Assembly: GCA_032718475.1 (NCBI GenBank)
Contig: JAUCBJ010004911.1
Span: 1 to 48,877, forward strand
Direction of reading: 5' to 3'
DNA length: 48,877 nucleotides
Source: Nemertoderma westbladi
Lineage: Eukaryota; Xenacoelomorpha; Nemertodermatida; Nemertodermatidae
Each line of letters opens with the position of its first letter. Within the stretch, counting starts at the first letter, position 1. Shown piece by piece: positions 10,467 through 21,100 of the stretch. The notes below the pieces were generated by a model. That model ran no database searches, was not told the origin of the DNA, and saw only the letters and a list, made by a program, of their open reading frames with translations. The translations under genes and the position numbers were made by a program.

Positions 10467-11972
10467 GTGAGTATTATATACAACATGGACGGACAGTAAG
10501 CTTACAAGATCACAGAAGTGTGAGTATTGTATACAACATGGACGGACAGTAAGCTTACAAGATCACAGAAGTGTGAGTATTGTATACAACATGGACGGAC
10601 AGTAAGCTTACAAGATCACAGAAGTGTGAGTATTGTATACAACATGGACGGACAGTAAGCTTACAGATCACAGAAGTGTGAGTATTGTATACAACATGGA
10701 CGGACAGTAAGCTTACAAGATCACAGAAGTGTGAGTATTGTATACAACATGGACGGACAGTAAGATTACAGATCACAGAAGTGTGAGTATTGTATACAAC
10801 ATGGACGGACAGTAAGATTACAGATCACAGAAGTGTGAGTATTGTATACAACATGGACGGACAGTAAGCTTACAGATCACAGAAGTGTGAGTATTGTATA
10901 CAACATGGACGGACAGTAAGCTTACAAGAGCACAGAAGTGTGAGTATTGTATACAACATGGACGGACAGTAAGCTTACAAGATCACAGAAGTGTGAGTAT
11001 TGTATACAACATGGACGGACAGTAAGCTTACAGATCACAGAAGTGTGAGTATTGTATACAACATGGACGGACAGTAAGCTTACAAGAGCACAGAAGTGTG
11101 AGTATTGTATACAACATGGACGGACAGTAAGCTTACAAGATCACAGAAGTGTGAGTATTGTATACAACATGGACGGACAGTAAGCTTACAAGATCACAGA
11201 AGTGTGAGTATTGTATACAACATGGATGGACAGTAAGCTTACAAGATCACAGAAGTGTGAGTATTGTATACAACATGGACGGACAGTAAGCTTACAAGAG
11301 CACATAAGTGTGAGTATTGTATACAACATGGACGGACAGTAAGCTTACAAGAGCACAGAAGTGTGAGTATTGTATACAACATGGACGGACAGTAAGCTTA
11401 CAAGAGCACAGAAGTGTGAGTATTGTATACAACATGGACGGACAGTAAGCTTACAAGAGCACAGAAGTGTGAGTATTGTATACAACATGGACGGACAGTA
11501 AGCTTACAGATCACAGAAGTGTGAGTATTGTATACAACATGGACGGACAGTAAGCTTACAAGATCACATAAGTGTGAGTATTGTATACAACATGGACGGA
11601 CAGTAAGCTTACAAGATCACAGAAGTGTGAGTATTGTAAACAACATGGACGGACAGTAAGCTTAGAAGAGCACAGAAGTGTGAGTATTGTATACAACATG
11701 GACGGACAGTAAGCTTACAAGATCACATAAGTGTGAGTATTGTATACAACATGGACGGACAGTAAGCTTACAGATCACAGAAGTGTGAGTATTGTATACA
11801 ACATGGACGGACAGTAAGCTTACAAGATCACAGAAGTGTGAGTATTGTATACAACATGGACGGACAGTAAGCTTACAGATCACAGAAGTGTAAGTATTGT
11901 ATACAACATGGACGGACAGTAAGCTTACAAGATCACAGAAGTGTGAGTATTGTATACAACATGGACGGGCAG
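10449..11972 (+). repeat. Exon-2-derived 51/53-bp minisatellite with splice donors, about 28 copies
   Basis: Each unit begins with CTTACAGATCACAGAAGT, the last 18 bases of exon 2 (many units carry a 2-bp insertion, ACAAGATC). It continues with the donor GTGAGTATTGTATACAACAT and GGACGGACAGTAAG. The array therefore repeats the end of a coding exon with its own 5' splice site. Each unit also holds a second donor-like ACA|GTAAGC. Some units have GAGCACAG for GATCACAG. The last unit ends near 11972. Confidence 0.95.
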
Positions 11973-12637
11973 TGGTATTCTTTACGACACATAATAATAT
12001 TGTTGTTGTAGTTAGATGTTGAATATTTTTGGATGTGGAGTTGTAATTTGTGACAGATTAGGTTTCTAGGTTACGGATTAACATATTTCAATTGATCCAT
12101 CCGAGTAGTAATCTATCTTTATGTGGGAGTGGAGTAGCAGTTTTCTATATCATCTGCTCTATTATCTTCTGTTTACATTTTAGAAGACCGTCACGCCTTA
12201 TTACTGTAATGATGTTTGTACGAAGTTTGTTGTTTGTTTGAGTACCGGTACAATTCCAAAACGTTGCTGGGTATTGCAGTATTGGGCTGTTGGGGCACCT
12301 AGTGCAGTAGTGGATACCGGAACATGGGATAAAGGTCAGCTGGTACAACCTGACAATATGTCATTCAGTCTTAAGTCCGCATAATTTCAAAACTTCCACG
12401 GCTCCATAGTTGCCGTTGCCGAGCGAATTGGTGGGTGGCGCCAACGACCTGTTACCAGTGCCTGTGCCGGTCACTCTGTACCACTGTAACAGTACCGGTA
12501 CCGTACTGTAAAACATGTTTAATAAGATTAAGGTGCCGTACCGGTACCGGTACATGATAGTCGCAAGATCGCAATTCAGACATCACTCAGGCAATTTCAG
12601 GACTACCCTACCGCACGTACCACACTGACAACGGCCG
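11973..12637. other. Intron 2 DNA without recognised gene
   Basis: This stretch follows the satellite. It holds scattered ACCGGTACCGGTAC short palindromic runs near 12495 and 12540. Open frames here show no family resemblance. Confidence 0.6.
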
Positions 12638-13020
12638 TCTAAACACCCAAATCCCAACGAATCACACAAAATCACAACAAATCACACCAAATCACTACAA
12701 ATCACACCAAATCACAAACCAAATCACACCAAATCACAAACCAAATCACAAAAAATAATCTCTAAACCAAATCACACCAAACCAAATCACACCGAATGAT
12801 ACCAAATTACACCAAATCACAAAAAAAATTGAAAAGTTAAGGAGCAGGTTACAGTGGTAGCAAGGAACCAAAACAATAAACGATTATAAAAAAATAAAAA
12901 TTTGAATTTTTTGTGTGATTTGGTGTGATTTGTTGTGATTTGTTGTGATTTGGTGTGATTTGTTGTGATTTGGTGTGATTTGTGTGATTTGGTCAATTTT
13001 GTGTGATTTGGGTGTTTAGA
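12638..13020. mobile_element. Foldback element with AATCACACCAA arms
   Basis: The left end TCTAAACACCCAAATC and the right end GATTTGGGTGTTTAGA are exact inverted repeats. Inside, AATCACACCAAATCAC tandem repeats on the left face TTGGTGTGATTTG repeats in opposite orientation on the right. The centre (12839-12882) contains AAGGAGCAGGTTACAGTGG and AACCAAAACAATAAAC, also found in the unrelated-looking element at 35702-35917. No coding sequence. Confidence 0.75.
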
Positions 13021-14680
13021 TGGACCGCACTGACAGTCTGACAACCAGCCTAGAAAGCTAGGCCTACCACATATAGCAACAGCAGTGAGCAGTACCGGTA
13101 CTGAGTACAGGCATCTCATGGTAACGGTGTCGTACTCTGAACTCTGCAACCTGGAAATGCGGAATGGCTGAAGAAAGTGAAATAGGCCTACCACACTTCC
13201 CAAGGCCACATTATTGGTGCATTGTACCAGTATTGCTGAATTTCAAACCCACCTGATATATCCTGATGTCTCCTAGCAACCAGCTGATGCCAAGCCTAAT
13301 AATTTTTGAATAAATAAATTTATTATAACCCCACGCAAATTCAACTTGGAAAATTTCTAAACTTTTGCCAGACTACATATGTAGCAAGTTTGGATATCTT
13401 TTATCGAGATTTGGCTGAGTTATTAACGTTTAAAATTGGACACAACAGAACAACAAAACAACAGAGCAACAGACACACCGATTGAGTTAGTGGTATCTGT
13501 ATGCTAAGCTCGCTTAATTTCGTCGCTTGCCCCACACCATAGAAAAACCTCTGGGAAGAGGGAAAAAGAGAAACCGGGTGAGGGGTGCTTTGGGTCCGTT
13601 AGGATCAAAAGTATAGCCTCGAAAAATAACACAATCCAAAAAATTGTAACCAAAATAGTACAGAATATACAGTATTTTATTTTAGTCGTTCCTTATCCTA
13701 AAAAATATATAGAAACAGTCTAAAAGGTTACTGAAAAGTCGTAATAAACTTGATGCGGCTTCACGCTATTTGAAACTTGGCAATAGTGCAAAACACCAGG
13801 TTACCGTCTGTGTCCAAACGGGGGTGGGACCGATTGGACGCAGATAGTTAGCTGCTACTTTGTCCTACGACTTATAGGTTTGACCGAAAGTCGCCCCAAT
13901 AAGTCGGGCAGAGTGCGCACGCACTACCGTAAACTGACAGAGTCAAATCCCGCAAAGATACAGCTACTTTGTCCTCACGACTAAGCAGTTGGTCCTGGGA
14001 TGAACTGAGACAGTGAAACCAGCGGGAAGAGTGCTCAAGCACTAAAAGGCTGGTTGGCCAAAAACTCTGTTCCCTTCGGGAACCTACCAACGCCCCTAAA
14101 CCCCTACTAACCCCTAAACCCCTACTACGAGGCAAAGTGAGAATGGGGACAATCAGTGTGGTCCGATTGCCGAGAAGCAGAGCCAAGATAACGTGCCAGG
14201 GGCTGCTATCTACAAGGCCGAATGTTACTGTGTTAAAGTCGTGAAATACTGGTCCTTATAAACCCGGTGTTTGGCGTCAATACGGAGTTGACCCCTAATT
14301 ATCACTTGCTAAGGATGTTGTCTTTCCTTAGAAAGGATTCTGTTAAACACATTTTAATTCATAAATCATAATTTATGAATCGAATGAATTCATTCATGAA
14401 TTCATGATTCATAATTATTAATATTGACTGTCAAACTGACCAATAATCGTTTTACACTGCAACTTGTTTTATTGGGTGCAACAATATTTCCTGGTTAAAC
14501 AAAGGCAGGGACAAAGCAATAGGAAAGAGGTACGGTTAATGGGGTGAAGCTCTCCCATTGGGTGACGGTTATTGGGAGATATGCCGGGTAAGGTTGTAGT
14601 ATAGCTAACTGGAGCTGGAGGGTTTATTGGTGATTGGAGGTGACTAGGAAGGACAAGGCCACGTTTCCATAGATGATTGC
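13021..14680. other. Intron 2 DNA without recognised gene
   Basis: Moderately GC-rich in 13780-14220, including an 11-bp hairpin around TTCCCTTCGGGAA and a CCCCTAAACCCCTACTA duplication near 14090-14130. I found no convincing tRNA, rRNA or protein similarity. Two minus-strand open frames (13872-14186 and 14469-14738) look incidental. Confidence 0.5.
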
Positions 14681-14689
14681 GATTCAATA

Positions 14690-16115
14690 AATTTACCAGT
14701 GGCTTCTGGGGTTCCCCAGGGTAGTATAATGTCACCAAACTTATTCCTACTTTACATCAACGATCTACCCAATGCAACAAATCTTAACTGTACCCTTTTT
14801 GCAGATGATACTTCCCTTTATACATCAAATAATAATATTAATGTTTTAATTGAAGCCACAATCTGTGAACTAGCTAAAATTTCGTATTGTTTAATAGACA
14901 ATTTATCTTTAATTGAATCTATCAAAATCTGAATACGAATTATTTTCATATACTTTAAAATACTTTACTAATACGCCAATAGTACGTACATATTAACAAA
15001 AATAAAATAAAACAAGTACATGTAACTAAATTTTTAGGGGTGTGGGTTGATAATAAATTAAGCTGGAGAAGTCACATTCAATACATAACTAAAAAAATTT
15101 CAAAATTTTCTGGTATATTTTTCAAACTGAGGCATATATTCCCATTAAATATTTTAAGATTACTTTATTTTTCTTTAATTCACCCATACTTAATATACGG
15201 AATCATACTTGGGGGGGGGGGGGGGGGGACTTATGAAAGCATTATTAAACCACTCAGAATAAATATCAATAAATTATTAAGATGTATTACCTTCAGCCAA
15301 CATCTTCATCGGCAAATCCCATTTACAAATCATTAAATATCCTCGCCTTAGATTTACTTTATAAGTACGAAATAGGTAGGTTTGTATACAGATGTAACAA
15401 CAATTTAGCCCCTACAAATATCTCAAAGCTATTTTTCAATAAAATTTCAGCCACCCAAGGTAATAATATTCAACTTCCACTGGTACGCCTCAACTCAACT
15501 CAACGCTCTCTTAGTTATCTTGGTACGTCTATTTGGAACGAAATCCCGGTAATGATTAGGAATAAAAAAACAATAGCAACGTTTTCTAAACACCTGAAAA
15601 AGCACCTCCTACAGCACCTCCTACAGCACCTCCTACAGCACCTCCTACAGCACCTCCTACAGCACCTCCTACAGCACCTCCTACAGCACCTCCTACAGCA
15701 CCTCCTACAGCACCTCCTACAGCACCTCCTACAGCACCTCCTACAGAACCTCCTACAGCACCTCCTACAGCACCTCCTACAGCACCTCCTACAGCACCTC
15801 CTACAGCACCTCCTACACCACCTCCTACAGCACCTCCTACAGCACCTCCTACAGCACCTCCTACAGCACCTCCTGCAGCACCTCCTACGGCACCTCCTAC
15901 ACCACCTCCTACAGCACCTCCTACAGCACCTCCTACACCACCTCCTACAGCACCTCCTACAGCACCTGCTACAGCACCTGCTACAACACCTCCTACAGCA
16001 CCTCCTACAGCTAGGAGGTGCTACAACTACCTGCAAAATACTTTTATTGCAAATACAATTTATAAATTTGATATTTCTCCCTATTTATTTATTATTATTT
16101 TTTTATTTTTTTTAA
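14690..16115 (+). pseudogene. Decayed CR1/L2-like non-LTR retrotransposon, reverse transcriptase 3' part
   Basis: Several frames together give the C-terminal half of a non-LTR reverse transcriptase: SGVPQGSIMSPNLFLLYIND, then LFADDTSLY (the catalytic F-A-D-D box) at 14699-14850. After a broken stretch comes FLGVWVDNKLSWRSHI near 15030-15080, and then the typical C-terminal end with LVRLNSTQRSLSYLG and IWNEIP near 15480-15550. Stops and frameshifts separate these blocks, and a run of 18 G interrupts the frame at 15211-15228. The ORF end (SKHLKKHLLQ) runs into a 12-bp satellite. The 5' half (endonuclease) is absent, as is usual for 5'-truncated copies. Clade assignment rests on motif style only. 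It is a relic inside intron 2. Confidence 0.8.
15603..16010 (+). repeat. 12-bp (CACCTCCTACAG) minisatellite, about 34 copies
   Basis: Perfect to near-perfect CACCTCCTACAG units, read in the retrotransposon frame as HLLQ repeated. The first unit coincides with the expected last codons of the reverse transcriptase ORF, so the array grew from coding sequence. Right after it, AGGAGGTGCT at 16013-16022 is an inverted partial unit. Confidence 0.95.
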
Positions 16116-16925
16116 ATGGATACTCTTGTGCAAAATTTAACTTCCTTACCTATATGCTAATAGACTTCACAAAAATTGCCGCTCGTAACATCCTAACTAT
16201 TTTTACTTCAAATTGTCTAAAATAAATTATCAATAACTGTTCTCTGAATCTACTCTGTTTTCGTCAATAACTCATCATTCCTATTTAAATAAAATCGCCA
16301 TCATCCACTCTTTCAATTTAAATTTTTAGTCTCATCCAAGTAGGTATCGGTCAATAGTATCACAACAAATTTATGTAATGGTTCTAGAAATTTCTCATTT
16401 TTTGGGGCGGTGAGTATATTTAAGGATATATAAAAATGTGTCATAATATTAAGATCCAAGGTATTTAAATAATATTTCATGTCTGATACTTAGCTTAACA
16501 CCTGGCTGATTGCGTCCACTAGCTCCAGGCTATTAGCAGTCAGCCAGCTTCAGTTATCATTTATAACTATTGATTTAATTATGAAAGTGTATTGCAATTT
16601 CATATTTGTTGATTGGATAAATAAATATAATGATAATGATAGTGGATGACAGAGGCAGGGGGAAAGCAGAAGGTAATAATTATTGCATTTAAAATCAGAA
16701 TCACGAGGGAGCGTATTATTGTTGTTTTGACTACGAAGGCGCGAAAAGTCGATTACAGCATTTGCAAATAGACCAACATTGGATGCTGCCTGTTTTAGGC
16801 TGCTGATTTGTCTTTTGCATCAACCAGAATGTTTCTGACATTGAAACCAGATCATCTTCAAAGTGAATGGTAATGTTACTTTACGTTACGGTAGTTGGTT
16901 TAATCAGTTATCGGTTGATTTATAG
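16116..16925. other. End of intron 2, no gene recognised
   Basis: AT-rich DNA, with the acceptor at TTGATTTATAG just before 16926. No repeats or RNAs that I can support. Confidence 0.6.
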
Positions 16926-17117
16926 GTTATATGGGCGGAGCAGGAAGAGGCGAGAACTCGTGTGAAGCGGGGATACCTGAGACACGATGATGACTTGGAC
17001 TCAGACGTTAGAGAAGTCGACAACGATTTCGGTGCTTCGATCAACGACGTCAGAGCTAGTGACAGTTCCGTACTTAACATGTTCAACGACCCGTTATGGC
17101 CAAGGCAATGGTATTTG
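16926..17117 (+). CDS. PCSK1-like: PC1/3-like convertase exon 3: activation site and mature N-terminus
   Basis: Sixty-four codons, phase 0 at both ends (acceptor TTTATAG, donor TTG|GTAAGT). It starts VIWAEQEEARTRVKR; RTRVKR is the primary autocatalytic activation site, with basic residues at P1, P2, P4 and P6. Together with exons 1 and 2 the prepro region is 112 residues, close to the 110 of mammalian PC1/3. After the cut comes an acidic linker of about 37 residues (HDDDLDSDVREVDNDFG and onward), then FNDPLWPRQWYL, the conserved entry to the catalytic domain. As I recall the vertebrate enzyme, only about ten residues separate the activation site from FNDP, so the linker here is enlarged. It has no introduced stops and ends at a good donor. 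Confidence 0.93.
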
Positions 17118-18010
17118 GTAAGTATGATAATCACAACGTTTGATTTTGCCATGTGAATTAGATTTATAATGTATGTCTTACATTGCCCCTCATCCCAGCA
17201 TATTATAATCAATAAGAAGAAATGTGTGTGTAGAGTTCTAATTTGTGATGCTGCTCGCTGCTTCCTAGTCGTTAGTTACATGCGCCACACTCAATTGGTT
17301 ATTCTTATACTTTGGTAACTTTACTCTAGTGTGGTATAAATATAAAATGTCAGCTATTTTTTGTATTATAGTCCTCCAGACTATGTTTTATATTTGATTT
17401 CGCGACATTTTGAAACCCTCACTTGCTTTAACACTCGTAGATTCGTCCAGATCGGATTGAATTCATTCGGATTCAGCTGAAATGAATTACTCCCTTTACA
17501 AAGTGTGCCGCATTCTTCATATAATTGCTTAATTAGAATTCTAATCTCTACACTATAATCTTGTTTAAATTGGTTTAATGCTGTGTGTTGGGTATTCTAT
17601 GATATTAAAAAATACTGATTGAATGATTAATGAACCACCTGTTTACTGCATAAAGGAATATCGCTGGTGCTTAGGAGTGCGTGGGCGGACGTGGTAAATA
17701 TAATTTGATTTTGAACCAAAATCTGAACAACATACTATTATTACATAGTATCAGTTGTAGGGCTAGCTGGTATCAGCAATCAGAAAAATTATTTCCAGTA
17801 TTATGGAAATAATTTATTGAGAATAAAAGTGTTTGTAAGATGTTTGCTCGATGCGTTTGTAAGATGCGTGCGTGTTTGAATTTTTTTACTTCAAAGCCAA
17901 GGCCTTAAACTGTCTCATGATTTTTTGATTTTTTTACACCTTCAAATTGGACGGATCAACATGAGTTTGTAAATTTTCTTTAATTTTTTAAAATTTTATT
18001 TATTTTTCAG
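17118..18010 (+). other. PCSK1-like: Intron 3, no gene recognised
   Basis: Donor GTAAGT, acceptor TTTATTTTTCAG with a strong pyrimidine tract. About 0.9 kb of AT-rich DNA with no visible repeat array, unlike its neighbours. Confidence 0.8.
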
Positions 18011-18119
18011 CACGACAATAGGAATAATTTAACGGAACCCAAACTCGATCTACACGTGTTAAAAGCTTGGGAACTTGGATATACAGGGAAAGGCGTGATC
18101 TTGTCAGTGCTAGATGATG
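18011..18119 (+). CDS. PCSK1-like: PC1/3-like convertase exon 4: catalytic Asp
   Basis: The acceptor TTTTTCAG opens HDNRNNLTEPKLDLHVLKAW, then ELGYTGKGVILSVLDDG. The VLDDG motif holds the catalytic triad aspartate. The exon is 109 bp, entering in phase 0 and leaving after the first base of the Gly codon (GATGATG|GTTAGT). PKLDLHV and YTGKGV are family-typical, the first being PC1/3-like. The donor is followed by a copy of the exon's own last 53 bases, and the array repeats this for about 6.9 kb. Use of the first donor keeps the frame with exon 5; reading on gives an immediate in-frame TAG (GGT TAG). Confidence 0.93.
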
Positions 18120-21100
18120 GTTAGTTGGGAACTTGGATATACAGGGAAAGGCGTGATCTTGTCAGTGCTAGGTTATGGTTAGTTGGGAACTTGGATATAC
18201 AGGAAAAGGCGTGATCTTGTCAGTGCTAGATGATGGTTAGTTGGGAACTTGGATATACAGGGAAAGGCGTGATCTTGTCAGTGCTAGGTTATGGTTAGTT
18301 GGGAACTTGGATATACAGGAAAAGGCGTGATCTTGTCAGTGCTAGGTTATGGTTAGTTGGGAACTTGGATATACAGGAAAAGGCGTGATCTTGTCAGTGC
18401 TAGATGATGGTTAGTTGGGAACTTGATATACAGGAAAGGCGTGATCTTGTCAGTGCTAGATGATGGTTAGTTGGGAACTTGATATACAGGGAAAGGCGTG
18501 ATCTTGTCGGTGCTAGAGCTAGATGATGGTTAGTTGGGAACTTGGATATACAGGGAAAGGCGTGATCTTGTCAGTGCTAGATGATGGTTAGTTGGGAACT
18601 TGGATATACAGGAAAAGGCGTGATCTTGTCAGTGCTAGATGATGGTTAGTTGGGAACTTGATATACAGGAAAGGCGTGATCTTGTCAGTGCTAGATGATG
18701 GTTAGTTGGGAACTTGGATATACAGGGAAAGGCGTGATCTTGTCAGTGCTAGGTTATGGTTAGTTGGGAACTTGGATATACAGGAAAAGGCGTGATCTTG
18801 TCAGTGCTAGATGATGGTTAGTTGGGAACTTGATATACAGGAAAGGCGTGATCTTGTCAGTGCTAGATGATGGTTAGTTGGGAACTTGATATACAGGGAA
18901 AGGCGTGATCTTGTCGGTGCTAGAGCTAGATGATGGTTAGTTGGGAACTTGGATATACAGGGAAAGGCGTGATCTTGTCAGTGCTAGATGATGGTTAGTT
19001 GGGAACTTGGATATACAGGAAAAGGCGTGATCTTGTCAGTGCTAGATGATGGTTAGTTGGGAACTTGATATACAGGAAAGGCGTGATCTTGTCAGTGCTA
19101 GATGATGGTTAGTTGGGAACTTGGATATACAGGAAAAGGCGTGATCTTATCAGTGCTAGATGATGGTTAGTTGGGAACTTGATATACAGGGAAAGGCGTG
19201 ATCTTGTCAGTGCTAGAGCTAGATGATGGTTAGTTGGGAACTTGGATATACAGGGAAAGGCGTGATCTTGTCAGTGCTAGATGATGGTTAGTTGGGAACT
19301 TGGATATACAGGAAAAGGCGTGATCTTGTCAGTGCTAGATGATGGTTAGTTGGGAACTTGATATACAGGAAAGGCGTGATCTTGTCAGTGCTAGATGATG
19401 GTTAGTTGGGAACTTGGATATACAGGAAAAGGCGTGATCTTATCAGTGCTAGATGATGGTTAGTTGGGAACTTGATATACAGGGAAAGGCGTGATCTTGT
19501 CGGTGCTAGAGCTAGATGATGGTTAGTTGGGAACTTGGATATACAGGGAAAGGCGTGATCTTGTCAGTGCTAGATGATGGTTAGTTGGGAACTTGGATAT
19601 ACAGGAAAAGGCGTGATCTTGTCAGTGCTAGATGATGGTTAGTTGGGAACTTGATATACAGGAAAGGCGTGATCTTGTCAGTGCTAGATGATGGTTAGTT
19701 GGGAACTTGGATATACAGGAAAAGGCGTGATCTTATCAGTGCTAGATGATGGTTAGTTGGGAACTTGATATACAGGGAAAGGCGTGATCTTGTCAGTGCT
19801 AGAGCTAGATGATGGTTAGTTGGGAACTTGATATACAGGGAAAGGCGTGATCTTGTCGGTGCTAGAGCTAGATGATGGTTAGTTGGGAACTTGATATACA
19901 GGAAAGGCGTGATCTTGTCAGTGCTAGATGATGGTTAGTTGGGAACTTGGATATACAGGGAAAGGCGTGATCTTGTCAGTGCTAGATGATGGTTAGTTGG
20001 GAACTTGATATACAGGAAAGGCGTGATCTTGTCAGTGCTAGATGATGGTTAGTTGGGAACTTGATATACAGGGAAAGGCGTGATCTTGTCAGTGCTAGAG
20101 CTAGATGATGGTTAGTTGGGAACTTGATATACAGGAAAGGCGTGATCTTGTCAGTGCTAGATGATGGTTAGTTGGGAACTTGATATACAGGGAAAGGCGT
20201 GATCTTGTCAGTGCTAGATGATGGTTAGTTGGGAACTTGATATACAGGGAAAGGCGTGATCTTGTCAGTGCTAGAGCTAGATGATGGTTAGTTGGGAACT
20301 TGATATACAGGAAAGGCGTGATCTTATCAGTGCTAGATGATGGTTAGTTGGGGACTTGATATACAGGGAAAGGCGTGATCTTGTCAGTGCTAGATGATGG
20401 TTAGTTGGGAACTTGATATACAGGGAAAGGCGTGATCTTGTCAGTGCTAGAGCTAGATGATGGTTAGTTGGGAACTTGATATACAGGAAAGGCGTGATCT
20501 TGTCAGTGCTAGATGATGGTTAGTTGGGAACTTGATATACAGGGAAAGGCGTGATCTTGTCAGTGCTAGAGCTAGATGATGGTTAGTTGGGAACTTGATA
20601 TACAGGAAAGGCGTGATCTTATCAGTGCTAGATGATGGTTAGTTGGGGACTTGATATACAGGGAAAGGCGTGATCTTGTCAGTGCTAGATGATGGTTAGT
20701 TGGGAACTTGATATACAGGGAAAGGCGTGATCTTGTCAGTGCTAGAGCTAGATGATGGTTAGTTGGGAACTTGATATACAGGAAAGGCGTGATCTTGTCA
20801 GTGCTAGATGATGGTTAGTTGGGAACTTGGATATACAGGGAAAGGCGTGATCTTGTCAGTGCTAGATGATGGTTATAGTTGGGAACTTGATATACAGGAA
20901 AGGCGTGATCTTGTCAGTGCTAGAGCTAGATGATGGTTAGTTGGGAACTTGATATACAGGAAAGGCTTGATCTTGTCAGTGCTAGATGATGGTTAGTTGG
21001 GAACTTGATATACAGGAAAGGCTTGATCTTGTCAGTGCTAGATGATGGTTAGTTGGGAACTTGATATACAGGAAAGGCGTGATCTTGTCAGTGCTAGATG

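Noticed and set aside
10555-11883. Minus-strand repeat proteins (VRPCCIQYSHFCDL type)
   Set aside because: They are the reverse reading of the exon-2-derived satellite.
14040-14140. tRNA or rRNA fragment near the TTCCCTTCGGGAA hairpin
   Set aside because: No cloverleaf, no A/B box pair and no recognisable rRNA core could be found.
13872-14738. Minus-strand ORFs of 104 and 89 codons
   Set aside because: No recognised motif, low-complexity composition in part, and overlap with the start of the plus-strand retrotransposon relic.
15515-16036. Minus-strand RRCC-repeat protein, 173 residues
   Set aside because: It is the reverse reading of the 12-bp satellite at the end of a retrotransposon ORF.
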